Positions 33,620 to 47,800 of a DNA stretch of 64,000 nucleotides are shown one piece after another. Positions within the stretch are counted from its first letter, which is position 1, and the number at the start of each line of letters is the position of its first letter. Both the position numbers and the translations under genes were made by a program. This DNA is from Acanthaster planci. Taxonomy: Eukaryota > Echinodermata > Asteroidea > Valvatida > Acanthasteridae. The notes beneath the pieces are model-generated. The model made no database searches. It was given only the letters and a program-made list of their open reading frames with translations, and was not told where the DNA came from. The stretch lies in the NCBI RefSeq assembly GCF_001949145.1, contig NW_019091490.1, positions 24,777-88,776 of the forward strand, in the 5' to 3' direction.

Positions 33620-35453
33620 TGAAGTGACGCCTTGCCTGTCGTATGTTAGAATACTTGTCATCTGGCACACAACTTCAGTCTTAAAATAAAACATCGTCAA
33701 CACGAGAAATATGACTCAGCAGTTCTTAAAGATTAGTGACGAACAAATGGCTTTTTGTATCCAATTCAGTTAAGGTACTTTAACAAACGCCTGCTGTTTA
33801 CATTAAAGGATATCATGTCCATTGTAAATTGGAGACCGAATGCAATTATATCAAAATAAATAAGGAATACAAGGATTTCTGAACCCCAAATAAGAACGAT
33901 GATAAACTGTTGACTTCTTTCCTCCCATGTTTCGGGTACCGCTATTCCATAAACCGAAAGTAACTTGGTGCAATTCAGCGGCGACACAGACGCCATGGTA
34001 CAAAATCCAACAAACTATCAGCGCTTTTCATGATGGCTTCAGGAAACAAACATTCCCCAACGATGTTTTTCTCAGTTTCATAAGTGTAGTTTCATTATTT
34101 ACCCAGTCTAACCTATAACTTTGTTTACATATTCCAGCATGTATCCAGGATACATGTGCCCAGGGTGAAGGTTTATTTCTGCATTATGGTTTGCATAGCA
34201 CTATGAGGAACTAAAGAGACTGATAATGTGTACAATTCCGTGCAGAAAGTTCAGCATTGTCGGCCTAGATGTGGAGTTAAAAAAAGATTTTAAAAAGAAA
34301 CATGCAAAAACACATCTTTCTGTGCGTCTTTAAAGAGACCATGAAATAGAAATGTTTTAGTATATTTTATAAAAACCCTTGAGATTGCACGTCTGGGTCC
34401 CAATATACGTGATTTTAAATGTTTGTTTTACAATGTCAGACCATATTTTGGAGCTTTTTCTGCTAATGACATTTGCATATTCATCAGCACCCAGCATCAA
34501 CGTTGCCCTGATACGTGCACAGAAAATTCATAGATTTTGTAAACACTGCTATCGTAGGTTTCATTTCCTCTGGCAATTTATTGTTGTGTAAGTATATGAC
34601 AATAAACAAGCAAGCAAGCTTTTCACAGAAATGTTTTCAGAAGGCAAATTTGGAGTACACAATTTGACCATGAAAACATGCAAACTGAACCATGTCTTTC
34701 TTGACGTAACTCAAAACAAAAATGTCAAACAGTCTTTATACATTTAAGAAGAGTACAAAGATACACAAAAAGTGATTCTAAGATAAATTCATTTCATGGA
34801 TCCTTAAATTACCCGTTATTACGTTACGTTATTCACGATCAGAATTTTGTACTTTGCCTTAAATATAACGCGTGGAGTGGTTCATGATGCAATCAGAAAG
34901 TAAGTTTGTATTTAATTAAATGAGCGCACTGGATTGGGGACACCCAAAAGACTTGTTTTGTTTTGTTATGGGGTCTTTGCATGCTCTCTTTCCCCTGGAT
35001 AACCGCTAGGCATCCTAGTGTAATTTGCCTTATTGCCAGCGGTATCAATCGACACGGTAATGAAAGGAGACCACGCATTTAGTCCACGCTATAGCAACAT
35101 TTTAACTGAAACTGCTTTCATTTACTTTTAAACAGTTTATAACTCAACTGCCTAAAGAGCGGGAGTAATATAAGGCGCTTTGTCTGATGAAATCATTATT
35201 ATTTAAGCAAAACGTGTTTAAGGTTGTGGGTCAATGTTTGTGCCAACTTCCAAGATCATCCACTTTGAATTATGAACACTATTACCCTTTTCACAAAATG
35301 TCCCCTAAACATAGTTTGACACGGCACTAGACAAAAAAGTTCAAAGGGCAAATTAAAACAATCATAGTACAAACCTCGCTCATTGGTCAGAAATACTGTA
35401 CCGACACATACGCTTCCCGCAAAACCTAAAGTTCTTAAGAGAAAAGTAATATC
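33620..35453. other. Intergenic DNA upstream of gene C, no gene seen
   Basis: AT-rich with short open frames only. A minus-strand frame ending near 33766 starts ACCATGG at about 33996, but has no domain and no plausible downstream exon. No repeats stand out. Confidence 0.4.
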
Positions 35454-35485
35454 TATAAAAGTGTTTGAATCTGCATTCATAATCA
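35454..35485 (+). promoter_or_regulatory. Possible TATA box of gene C
   Basis: TATAAAAG at 35454-35461 lies about 335 bp upstream of the gene C ATG, with TGCATTCA about 20-25 bases downstream as a weak initiator candidate. Motif evidence only. Confidence 0.2.
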
Positions 35486-35795
35486 AGTGATATGCCCTTT
35501 ATTTTATTCATTCCTTCAGCTCATGTACGTTTAGCAGGGTTTGGTTTAGTCGGTGAGGAGTAGGTTTATTCGCTTTTGCAGCATCGACCAGGAAGTGATC
35601 GAAATCACCTCGCGATTCTCATCCCATACAGTTCTACAGCACAGTGTGGTTATTTTCTAAAACCTGGCAAAACCAATGCTATCATAGAGGTTTCAGGGGA
35701 TATGTTCATTAGCCATACGCTTGAAATAACAGGATAGGAGAGACGCATGCTTTCCTTGTTCCTGTGAAGGACAGAACAAACAGTACCAGGTAATC

Positions 35796-35868
35796 ATGGC
35801 TTCAATGTTGCACGGGCACTGCAGTGGTGTTTTGCTCCCCATGCTGCTTGTTTTTCTTCTTAACGGAG
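35796..35868 (+). CDS. Gene C exon 1: signal peptide
   Basis: 73 nt encode [11 protein letters not shown] and a hydrophobic core ([12 protein letters not shown]), ending phase 1 with donor GTAAGC, the same length and phase as gene B exon 1. The preceding ATC keeps the context moderate. No other in-frame ATG precedes a leader. Confidence 0.85.
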
Positions 35869-38800
35869 GTAAGCACAACCAACGTTTTTGTACCTGTGTA
35901 AAACTAGATTTTGTTTCCCTTGAGAATGGGAAGTGTTGCTTTGATATAAAATTTAGCATTTCCGAGAAGTGAATGTATTCTGTTCGTAGATTTTTATTCC
36001 CAAAATGTTATGATCTTGCATGATCACAAACGATTCGTGTCCCTTCCAAATAAAACTCTATGTTGTGGGAGTTCCTCATGAAAGTACACCAATAACCCTA
36101 GACCCTAGCTTTTTTAATTCAATGCGTGTTTCTCTGAAAGTATATCAGCTCTTCCATTTTGTTTACTGAAAAATTGCCTGGGTTAAATTTTTACCCAAGC
36201 GAGAGTGAAAAGTGCAAATACCTGATAGTTTAGGTTGTTTCAACCCAATTTGGGCCTATTTGTTACGCTCGATGCCTAAGTGTTACAATTGAGATCCCGT
36301 CGTTATAACCCTCTTCCCAAATCCACATTCCATTCTACTGGCATTTGAATTGATCAAAGGGTGTCCCCAGGTGCCTACAAATTAAAAAAAACGCACAAGA
36401 AAAGATCAGAGTACGGTCACGGTACCCTTTTTCCAGTCAAAGGGGGGGGGGGTCCCACTACAGTCAACAAAAATTTGACACCCCCCAACACAGTGAAACT
36501 ACTCAGACAGCTATCTAGACAGCTCAGAGACACATCAGAGAGACAGACCATTGATACAAGAAAGGCCAAGACTTACCCTGGCACTTGGTTTGTCAATAAT
36601 CCCTTATCACGTGGCTTAGATATTTACATACAATCCCCATGGGACTTGGCTGGAGGCAGGCTCTGGAAAAGAATTACTCAGCTCAGGGGAAGTCCCCATA
36701 TTAAAGGTGACTAAAATAGGCTGTTCAGCGTCTACAGAGGTACAAATTAACAGGAGGTTTTTGCATTTGCCGATATTTTTTTTAATTACGTAATTAGAAA
36801 ATAATGGATCCCCAGTGTATCAACTCCGCTCTACGTCGGGTTAAATTAATTTCTGGGATATTTTAACCACAACAACGGTTAATGCCCACTCATTTTGTGG
36901 GTGAAAACTGAGACGGAAGGTAATTCCCAACCTAAAGCTGCTTTAACACGGCCAATATTTGGATAGTTGCAGTTTTCACCCTTCGTTGGGTTAAAATTTA
37001 CGCCATGACTGTTGTTACGGCAGCCGTAATGCATCTCCCATTTCTATCGTTACGGCACTGCAACTGCGCAAGTGCGCCAACTTTATTTCCCTTAACAAAA
37101 ATCCTCCAAAACCTCTGATGACAAAAGAAAAACATTACTGCTTAGGCCTATACAATAACAAACCAACATAAAAAACGATTACGGTAAAAAACATGAAATT
37201 TAGGCGAAAAAAAGAATAAAATGGTCCACGCCCGGATACGTCACACCCTAGTGGTCCCAAGCCTTCCACCTTGATCACACGGCCACAAGCGTTGTTGTTG
37301 TTTGATCGAAATGGCGCTTTCAGTAACTCAGGCTATTTGCGCCAATAACTGTACGTTTTTATTCATACTGGACCTTCTTCCTAACTCCTTACGGAGTTAG
37401 GAAGAAGGTCCAATTTTAGAGGCAGGAGGAAACCGGAGTACCCGGAGAAAACCTGCGAGAGCGAGTATGGACTGGAAACCATATGCACTTAAAGCCTGGG
37501 CCAAGCCAGGACTCGAACCCGGGCCTCATTGGTGCTAAGCGTGGAAAGAACTGCTACGCTAGCCTGCTCCCCCAGGCCACAAGCGTTCAGCGATATAGGT
37601 TAATTTAAAAACATATGAATCGTCGTGATGATCAGCTACGTCATCGCACTCGCGCAGTTCAGTGCCGCAACGATAGAAAATTGGAAATGCGTTACGACTG
37701 CCCTAACGATGGTCACTTCTTAAAATTTAACCCAGGCATTTTTTCAATGTTGGTTTTTTGATGAGTTACGTCAAAATACGATATGTTACAATCTCATGAT
37801 GTATAACAATAGATCGTGGTCAATACACATTGAACGATGTTCGACTGGACCTCTTAGTTATTCCTAAACGTGAATGCCTGAACGACGTCATACACACTAC
37901 AGGCAAACTACAGTTAGAAATATTTTCTGAGCAGGAAATGGGGGTACACGGCAGAACGCTGGGAATCTGCAGCTTCATTTCAACAGAATTTAATGCCACA
38001 AAATATAAGTATTTAATTCGCGGAGTTTCCATAATTCACCCGCAATGTACATGTTAGCTGTCCTTAAAATACCAGAACGCCTGTTGTCCTTGATTAGTGG
38101 TCAAGCCCAAATATTATTTGGGCATGACCACTAATTCCCATTGGATACAGTACACTAAACTGTACGATACGGTAGAGTATTGTATACGATACACAAAATC
38201 CCCTTTAAAAATTCTGACCTCAATTCATATATGTACAAGCTGTAGTAGGCCTACAGACACGTCTGTGAGACTAAACAAAACAGCCCAACGTGTTCAACTA
38301 CAGTACTCATTCTTCGATTCTGTCCTGGTCTCACAAGAATTAGTGAAAAGGCCAAATAAACAACCCAAGGACAACGGTACTTTGGGGGATCTCAAAGAAG
38401 CTTTTGACAGCATCCACTGGAGGGTGATGAATTTCATAGATGAACTGAAGGACATTGGTAATTAGGACAAAATAGTTTTAAATCCTGGTAGCGGGAATGA
38501 TATCTTCAACGACCTCAAAGGCAGCATTAATACCCCGTATGCCTACCTCTTCCCAATCGACATAATCTATATCCTGAGACTGGTTTTCAGTTTTGGATAA
38601 AAAATGCACCTTCAGAAATAAGTGCAAACGTAAAACAGTCGAATGACATCACACTGTTTACAGAATAATGACAGAAGTACAGAATTTCTTGAAACGGGAA
38701 ACAAAACAATTACGTTGGACCATCTCCGCTAATAAAGCCGAACTTATAGCTCACTATATGAAGGTAATGGCGTAACTATAGATAACTGTGTAATCCACTT

Positions 38801-41800
38801 TTACAATTAAACGAAATTCTTTGAATGTGAGAGTTCGCTGGTCTAAGCCGAAGGCAGATTTTCTGATTCAAGCGTGGTCCCAAGGGTACTAAGCGTCATA
38901 TGTAAATGTTAGTGGAGTATGACCAGATGTTATGATTTCTCGTTATCGTTTGGGTATTCATATAAAGTGCCAGCAATGTTCAGTTCAAGTGAATGTATCA
39001 CAGTTATTTGGGTTTAAATTTTTTTGTGAAACCCTTCGCAAAGTTAGGCTTGACTCGTATGACTCCAAATCAGACATTAACGACGTCGGACCTTTGGACC
39101 AAAGTATAAGCGTGACTGTCTCTTTAATTAAAACGGTTCATAAAATCAGTCCACGGTAGTGTTAGATAAGATGTTTCTTCACCACCCCTTCCGCACCTTT
39201 TACAACTGGATAAACCTTTCGATGAACCCCACATATGTCTATAGACTTAAAGCTCATGCCTCTCATTTGTTTTTTGTGACGTCTTGGCGAATCACTAAAG
39301 GCGAATGCGATTCCACATGAATATTCATCTTAATACAAGACATGAATAATTCATCCTAGCGGAAAAAATTCCGAGACGGAACTGGCTTAAACAATGGACA
39401 CATTATTAATATTACAAACAATAGCATTAGTAGGTTTGAAATACTCCACTTAACTTCATACACACAGTTATCTCAGCTGCAATCAATGTTTTTAATAACA
39501 AAGCAGTAAATGCTCCTTGGTGCCTCAGTAACCTTATTTTCAACTTTGTTTCACTATTTCATGGGGTGCTTCAATGTCTGTTTGGTTTTTATGCTGATGA
39601 GTATTTCCGAACTCACGAGCAAAATAAAGTTCTGTTTTTCTGTAAATTTTCTCGGACTAAATTTTATCTTCTTTGCTGATACATTGTTGTTTATGTGCAT
39701 AGCAAAAAAAATAATTATGGTAATTTTGATTGTTTAAAAGTGTGCGCTTTTCAATGCATTTAACTAAATAGAAGTTTGTAAGAGTTTTCATGCATTGAAG
39801 AGAAGTACAAGGATGCAGAAAAATAATTGCTTTGAAGACAAATTCATTGCAGATACACTTTCACATATTCCATAAGGCTTATTTCCTCAACATAATACAT
39901 GTACCTGCAACAATCTTTTGCCCTGTCCAATTTTACTAACCCACTCAAATATTATTTGATGCTGCAGCTGTGTGCTTGGATTTGCACGGAAAAAATGCCA
40001 ACCAGAGCTCAACTGGTGATGACAAGAGCGGCCCGTGTAAAGCTATAGATGGGGACAAGTCAACATCTACGCATACGGGTAAGTTAAGCTTAAAAGTACT
40101 TAATGTTTTTGTAAATGCTCCTAACGATTGAACTGAATATGAAGAACATAGTTTGTACACGACTTATAAAGACCTTCTATACGGAATGGTTATTAATACC
40201 AGTAAATGGTTTGTAGTCTCTGAAATTGTCCTGTCATTAAAATTCGTTGAGAAATCTGCGGTTTGGAATAGTACATTATCTCTCGCCGATATGGTATTTT
40301 TGTTCATCATAAAAAAACTTAAAAATTTATAATACAAAATGTTCTTGGAAAGATTGTCTATTTACAAGAATGAATGACTATTCTAAATACACTGCGTGCA
40401 AGAAGGTCAATTACCATTTGGAAAATACTAATTCTTGATGCTTTTAGAAAAGATGTTATTCATTCCACAGTTTATTTAGGTTTAGCTATTTAGAATACAA
40501 TAAAAAATTCATTGATGATGGACGCATTCGTTTTTTTGTAATACTCCCCTATTACAGAAAGCGTGCTCTGTTTTGATACGAGAAAAACCTGGTATTGCAT
40601 TGAGCTATTTAGGTTTAATTTACCTGGAACCGTAAGGGCAAACTTGTTCATTCGTGCTTTCTTAAATACTTCCTCAGCTATCACAGAGGATGATAAAAGA
40701 GATCCGTGGTGGAGATTGGACCTGCTTGATGTCTACTGCTTAAAGAAGATAACCATACTTAACAGAAACGACTCAAGGTGTTCAGACATGCCCCAACATG
40801 ATTGTGGTAAAATGGCTGATATGGGCGTTTAGCGTTTTAACCGAGGTTCATATCTAATGCAAGGTTATTCCGTGATTCTGAAAGTGATTTCAATTTAAAT
40901 GCAATTGAATTTTATACGAACTACTCAATACGAGGACGTCGACATTTCTTGAATTACTTTTCTGTAAGCATTGTTGCCAAACGTCTTTGTAGTCCAAACC
41001 AATTGTTTGAAATGTTTGGTCTACTATCTCATTGAACAATGACAATAAAAGTATGTAAGATGTTTAAATGTCTCCAATTTCCATCTGAAAATCAAGAAGA
41101 AAGCCGAGAACTGGGGTAAAATCTGGCACATGGTCTCCTAACTGGCTTTTAATACACATCGGTACTTTTTAACAGTTAATCTGCGACTTTTTTGGAGATA
41201 AAAAATGATGATTAACCATTTTTCTACACAGCTTTGTCTTTGAAAAAAATTGTCTGATTAAGCTTTCGCGACTTTCGTTAAACGTGTTAAAAAAGCGTAT
41301 AAAAAGTTTTACCACTTAAACGTTAGCCCGTCTAAGGTCGGTTTGGGGGGATGGTGCACTAAGACACGGAAGTGAACTGGTAATTCCATTCCAACCACTA
41401 TTCGTCCAATGCCTTTTTTTGTTTCCGCATAAATCTTAAGCGCTGCGATCATGCTTTTCGTTTTTATGAACAGAAATACAACTCTTCCGGGATCTCAAAA
41501 TGCTTTCCAAATAATCATTGTGTCCAATATAAAATGACACAATGTGCTAAGCTTTTAATATCGTTTTTCAACTTCAGCTCGCCGTTTAATAGGTGCTGTA
41601 GTTAGTGCTGGGTTGAGTCCAAATCGTAATTCAAACAGAGAGATAGGAACAGTTACAGATGAACAAGCCACTTCCCAAACGCCGAGCATTGACTTCATAG
41701 CCAACCCTGCAGTCACTGCCCGTTACGTGAGAGTGGATCTTCCTGGTAGAAATAGAATACTTCACATGCGTGAAGTCTACGTTGAAGAATTCACGGATGA

Positions 41801-44800
41801 AGATGGAGCAGGTAGGTTTTCAAAACTGATTAATCGTTGACAGTCACAAGTGTTGTCAGGAATGGTTTTACACAGAGTTGCGCAACATGAAACTCTTCTG
41901 TCTCTCTTCTTGTCAAGTCGCATGCTTCATATTTTAGTTGAAAGGCCCCAAAGTGCAGTAAAGTACAGACAAGCGGGTACATCACCAAATGAATGATGAG
42001 ATTCTTTTCTCTTAGGCTGCCAATACCAAAGCCGGCATCTAACAATTCAACGAAAGGTCGAAAAAAGTAATGTAAATCAAAGTAAACACGACCTCAGGAG
42101 ATGAATTTGAGTTATCTCTTTAAGGAAATAATTTGAAAATTCAATAGAAGATCAGAAATTGCACAGGTTAAACATAAACTGTTATTTTTGTCCGTCAATA
42201 CAGACGAGGCAGTGGATTTTACACTCGTCACCAGCCCTACTCTACTTGGTAGCACTGGAAACAACAATGCAACCATTGGAGCTTACAAAAGCCCCAGAGA
42301 TATCACCGCTGCCGTGTCATTCGGTCGGCAGTTGATGATTGGAGGAGCTAATAATGGACTGCCTTCAAGTTCAAAAGAGCTGCAGAGCAATCAGCTGGGA
42401 TGTCAACTCAGACAAATCCAGTTACCCGAAGTCGGTGGGCTTGACAGAACAGGTGTCTTCTACTGCGAAGCCACTAAGCCCGGCAAGTCGGCCACAAGGA
42501 TACAGACCATAATTTTGCCAACAGATGGTAATTTATCGTTTTTCTCCTCTAAAAATGCCAATACACTAAGTAGGTACTTGCATAACATTGTTATAAATGT
42601 TAGCAAGCCAATCAACTTGAGTGACATCATACATAAGTTACCACAGGACCACTGTGCCGGCGCGCGCTCTACCACCAGCGCTACATCCGGCTTTTGTTGC
42701 TAGTTCCTCTCGGTAGACCCTTCTGTTGCTACAGCAACGTCGTAATTTTGCCCACCCGTATTTGGCAAACGACGGCTCGCCGTCAGTACTTCTCATTCCT
42801 GTGTTTATTTATTTTTTGTTCAGTCTAGGAAGATTCTAAGTCAGCATGATTTCATGGTATCGTTTCTAGAGGGAGTTAGTGACTCGGCTCATTAACATCC
42901 TGGAATATATCTAACGCCGGTATTCAGAAAGATCCAGTGCATACTTTAAAATAATATGCCTCGTTGACTTCTGCCCGTTTGATTTTATCAGAATCTAGTG
43001 TATACGTACGTCCACTTCAACGAACAAAAACAGTAAATATCGGAGATTCAGTTCGATTGGAAATGCGAAAAGTGAATTCACCAAATACCGACTACAGATG
43101 GCAGCACAATGGAAGTGATGTTACTTTGTGGGACAAACAGCTTAGTGTGACTATTCCTCATGTTGCTGTGACGGATGCAGGAGTCTACAGTTGTTTCCCA
43201 TCTGGACATGAAGGTCAACGACTGCATGGCATCATGAGACTCGTTGTGCGAGGTATTTGCATTAATGGTTTCGTCGATGTACACACCTTAGACACATCGT
43301 ATTCGATGTTACAATTACTGTGCGCCAGCGTGGAACAAATGCTACGGATTATCTTAGAAGTCTGTTGAAGTGAAACTCAAAAAAGGAAGCGACAGCTAAA
43401 ATATGACCACTTCTATCTTCCTAACTTACAAATGAAAAAACAGCCTAGTCCAAGTTATTTCCTTTCAATTTCAAGTAGCTCTTCCACCAAAAGAAACCAT
43501 AGGGAGACAATTTATAGTAATTATTTAACCTTACGAAAACATTAAAAATGGAAGTTCGGGAAACATTTCAATCTCTCCCAGAAGTGTCATGTCCAAGATG
43601 GAGTTGGATAGATAGATAGATCGTGGTCTAATACATTCACATGCTGAATCTGCTGCGATATAGGACGAGGGAAAAAAAAGTAAAAGGATGTAATTAAAGT
43701 AAGGAAAGTACCGTGCTTGACCCAGTGGGAATGTCTCCCAGAAATTACCATCTATGAATTCAGATTACTTTTCTACCAGAATGTTCTGCAGAAAAGTGGG
43801 GGTCCCTTTCCTGTCTCAATATCTGCCGTCGATGCTACAATGGGGGAGTTTGTGATGCCAACACCGGAACGTGTGTCTGTGCACCAGGTTTCAGTGGAGA
43901 ACACTGTGAGCAAGGTATCGAAAATAACTTTTCTAAAATGACTGCGCTGACATAACGTTATATCATAAGACTCCATTCGTTTGCCACTACAAACGATTGG
44001 TCAATCATCGATGCACATTACTATTTGTTCTGCACACAGTCCACGGTCGTAACGTCTTCGGACAAAATGCCGGTCACCGATGCTCCAACAGTGGCGATCA
44101 GCACGACAGTGCTTGTCGGGGTCGTTTATTTTGTTTGTCTGATCCTTACGGATGTTCATGTGCTGCAGGGTTCACAGGACTGGACTGCATGCGAGGTAAT
44201 ATGAAACTAAAATTGAAACTCACATTAATTTTCAGCCACAGGTTATGATCATATCCCCGTTATTGGTCGCAGTTGACAACTTGTAATTCCGCAGGGAAAC
44301 TTTTGAAAAATGTAGGCCCTACTTTTCCCAAGTCAAAAGACACATTCCATCATTATATGTAATATTTCCTCTCATGATTAATTACAGTTTAGTCAATCTA
44401 CGCGACAGACATGTGTGATATGTGCACGAATGCCGAAAGATTCGTAGCATTAGATCAATACAAGTTTTTAAAAATTGCAATTGAGGGTTGGTTGATGCGT
44501 TGCAACTTTTACTTAAGAGTGGACATGCTTCATGCTTCACATGGAGCATTACCCTAACTATAGCACTATACGTACTTAACAATTATGACAGTGACTATTC
44601 ACATAAAATTGATTTAAAAGTCTGTGGACTCTTAAAACAGGATGCCCGGACGGAACGTATGGAGCTGACTGTAAGCAGACATGCCACTGCGCACCAGGAA
44701 AAACCTGCAGTAAGGATACTGGAGAATGCATTAATCATGAATGTGCCGGGCAATATTTTGGGAACAACTGCCAGTGCTCTGGTGAGTAATAAGCTACAGA

Positions 44801-47800
44801 TATGACATAGATTCTCTTGCAATAAATGCCATACATACCAAAACCGTGATGAAGGCCCCAGCCCAAGCGATTTCTTTCTTCGAGTCCTACATTATGATAT
44901 TAACTTTAATCACACCTTCACTGTATCTCGTAATCCTTTGCGAGCCAAACGTTTCCATTCTTCATGAAACCATGTCTGATCCCAGTGATCAGTTGGTCTG
45001 GCGGCTTTCCTAGAATGAGAAAGCCTGATTTCAGACCACCAGCCTATAATTCCTTGTCAAAATCAGTCGAAGCGGTAGTCTCGTCGATTATGCTTAATTA
45101 TAACACGCGAGTTACTTATTTCGGTCTTGCACGACCTCACGTCTCATAAAGATGGCTTTACTCTAAAGCCATTTTCTGGTTTGAAAGTACGAAGACTTTC
45201 AGCTGGCAGAAACAAATATGTAAAACCCGTCGTCAGGTCCAACTTCCTATTTTGGAAAAAAAAAACATATGAATAGAATGGAGGTTTATATTGCAATGAT
45301 TAGTATGCCAAGAGGGGAAAATCGTCCAGAAGGAACATACAGGAAAACATCAATGATCTGACATCTTGATACATACATGTAACTCTTGGTCTCCTTAATT
45401 TTGATTTCAGAGGTAGAACCTTTCTCGGGAGAAGTAATATCAACACTTGTAAAGAAACGCAGCCTCAGGTTTTCCTGGAGTGAACCGATTTGTGTATCTA
45501 AGCAGGGTGGTTCCATCACCGGGTACAAATACAGGCTCAGTGCCGTGATTTCCGGATCACAAACAGAGTTAAACCATCAAATCTCGGCAAAATCAGCTCT
45601 AATAGAAGACTTGATACCATACATTGAGTATAACTTTCAAGTTGCGGCTGAAACAAGTTACGGGACTGGACGGTATAGCAGTGGTCTCATAGTGCGGACG
45701 AAAGAAGCCAGTGAGTTGCGAGGAAAAGGATTCAAGAATGGGCTGAATGTGCTTTTATTCCTTAAAAAAATAGGTTTAGAGAGAATTTAGACGAAGGTCA
45801 AGAAATAGTGCCTACGACTCAAATAAACTAACACTTCTTCAATGTCCGACTCCACACATAGCTCCCGATTTGCACACCACACTGAAAGTCGTATAACACG
45901 TGTTGTTAGCTACTCTGTCAGGGAACCAAATTCAAACATTAAATGAGTACCAGTAACTGATTCAAATTGCTTCGGTAAGATTTGTGCTTCCATCCCGCTC
46001 ACTTTTCTATGACAATTCCCGCACAATTACGGAATGTACCTTCCACTTGTATAGTCTCTCATCTCACGCCTACAAAAAATAAGGGATCAATAACAGTTCG
46101 TCTATCTTTTTAGAGCCAACAGTCCCTCAGAATGTCACCATCGAGAGTATCACCGAAGATTCGATAACGCTTGCCTGGTTGGAACCCGATCCTCCACATG
46201 GTAACATAACGGCCTACAATGTTGCCTGGAGACACGTCGGTGAAACACAAGAGGAGAAATATGTCAACACCACTGTCACACATCACAGGATGAGTGGTCT
46301 TCAGCTGAGTGAGAAATACTCAGTTAAGGTAAACAACTTCAAGTGAACATGTTTATTTATGTTTATGGTTTCTCAATAGCTAGAGAAGCTACAAACTGAA
46401 TACGTGTGTGAACCTTCACCGGCATTAATGGTGTTCACCAGCTTTGGGTGTGTAATAAGCCTTTTGCGAGTTAGATTTCAGAAAAATCTGGTGCACTTAA
46501 TTCTTTAAATTTACGTGAACATAACAATTAGAATTCTTCATACAAAAGACACGGTTGCTATACTTTGTGATTCGGGGCAAGCTTTTTCTTAGTTCTCAAT
46601 TGATAAGAAAGGCACAAAGGAACCAGTCCATCCCAGAGATGGCGGTCGCTATGCAAACGCTTGCCTCGAATCACGAGATAACCATCAGTGTCTTCAGTCT
46701 AGGGAATTCAAATTGTTATGTTAATGTGCAATCAGATAACTCAGTGTACCATATTTTATATTTTATATTTTAAGTTTAACTTACAAAAGGTGAATTCTGC
46801 GGCAATCGGCCTTTTAACAAAAGTGGCTTCGGTTGCCACCCTATATGCATGTTATTTCCAGCAGCAGTCACTGCACTTAGTCACAGCCTAGGTTAGCATT
46901 CACTATTATCAAGATGATACTGAATTTGTGTTATGTTAAGATCCATGAGATTTTGTAAACACAATGTGACATTGTTTCCCATGCTATAGGTGCGCGCAAA
47001 AACGAAGGTAGGTCTTGGTGATTGGAGCGAAAACATCTCTGCAACGGTCGTCGGAGGTAAATACTTTTTGCTTTGAGTCTTAATTTCACATAAATACGAT
47101 ACTTATAGAACTGCATGGTCTTCACCTTCCGCCTTTCTTACCCAGGATCGAATTACCTCGGTCGACACATGATTGCTTTTAAATCCTTGCCCCTGCATAA
47201 CGAGTTTTTTCGTTGGATATAATTCGCGGGGCTTAGGCCTCAGTGTACAAATCGAAACTTGTTTATCAATCAATGCTGTTTATTTTGATAAAAATAACAC
47301 ACAAATTTGATGAAGTGTAGGAGAAAACCGATACAAATTAGTTAATAGAATTATGAGTAAGTGGTAGACATAGGAGTAATTTTCAAAATAAATAGCACAG
47401 GATTTAGGAAATTATTCTTTCAGCGAAAGGGCAACCCTACAAAAGCAATGACAGATGCAAACTGGCATCCAAAATATGGCTCTGTTAAGATGGCAAGAAA
47501 ATAACGAAGTAAGTCTGGTATGAATTGGCTTGATGAGCCATGAAAAGGTTGGATGCAAAATATGTATCACGGGAGTATCTTCAGTTATTTTTCCTAGAAT
47601 TTCTAGTTGCTGTGTTTTCCTATGTGTCCTGTCAAATGGCAAGAGGTGGTGGTACCTGCTGATTTAATATTATGACACTTTCAGAACTAGGTGTTCACAC
47701 ATTTTGACTCGATCACATGGGGAAAAATGATATCCTGTGGGAGGAATGGATTTCCAATACAATGACAGTGAGGTGCATGGGAGCCTGAGTGGCATACAGA

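Larger units (their letters stand above)
35869..39967 (+). other. Gene C intron 1 (4.1 kb), repeat-rich
   Basis: This is the largest intron in the window. It contains a CAGA-rich simple stretch (about 36505-36550), a complete SINE with an internal hairpin (37281-37587), a 43-bp palindrome (38093-38135) and a decayed reverse-transcriptase fragment (about 38370-38760). The open frame covering about 36361-36714 is low-complexity and not supported as coding. Confidence 0.7.

Noticed and set aside
36361-36714. 117-codon + frame in gene C intron 1
   Set aside because: Low-complexity CAGA and poly-G content, no ATG at its opening codon, no domain and no splice partner.
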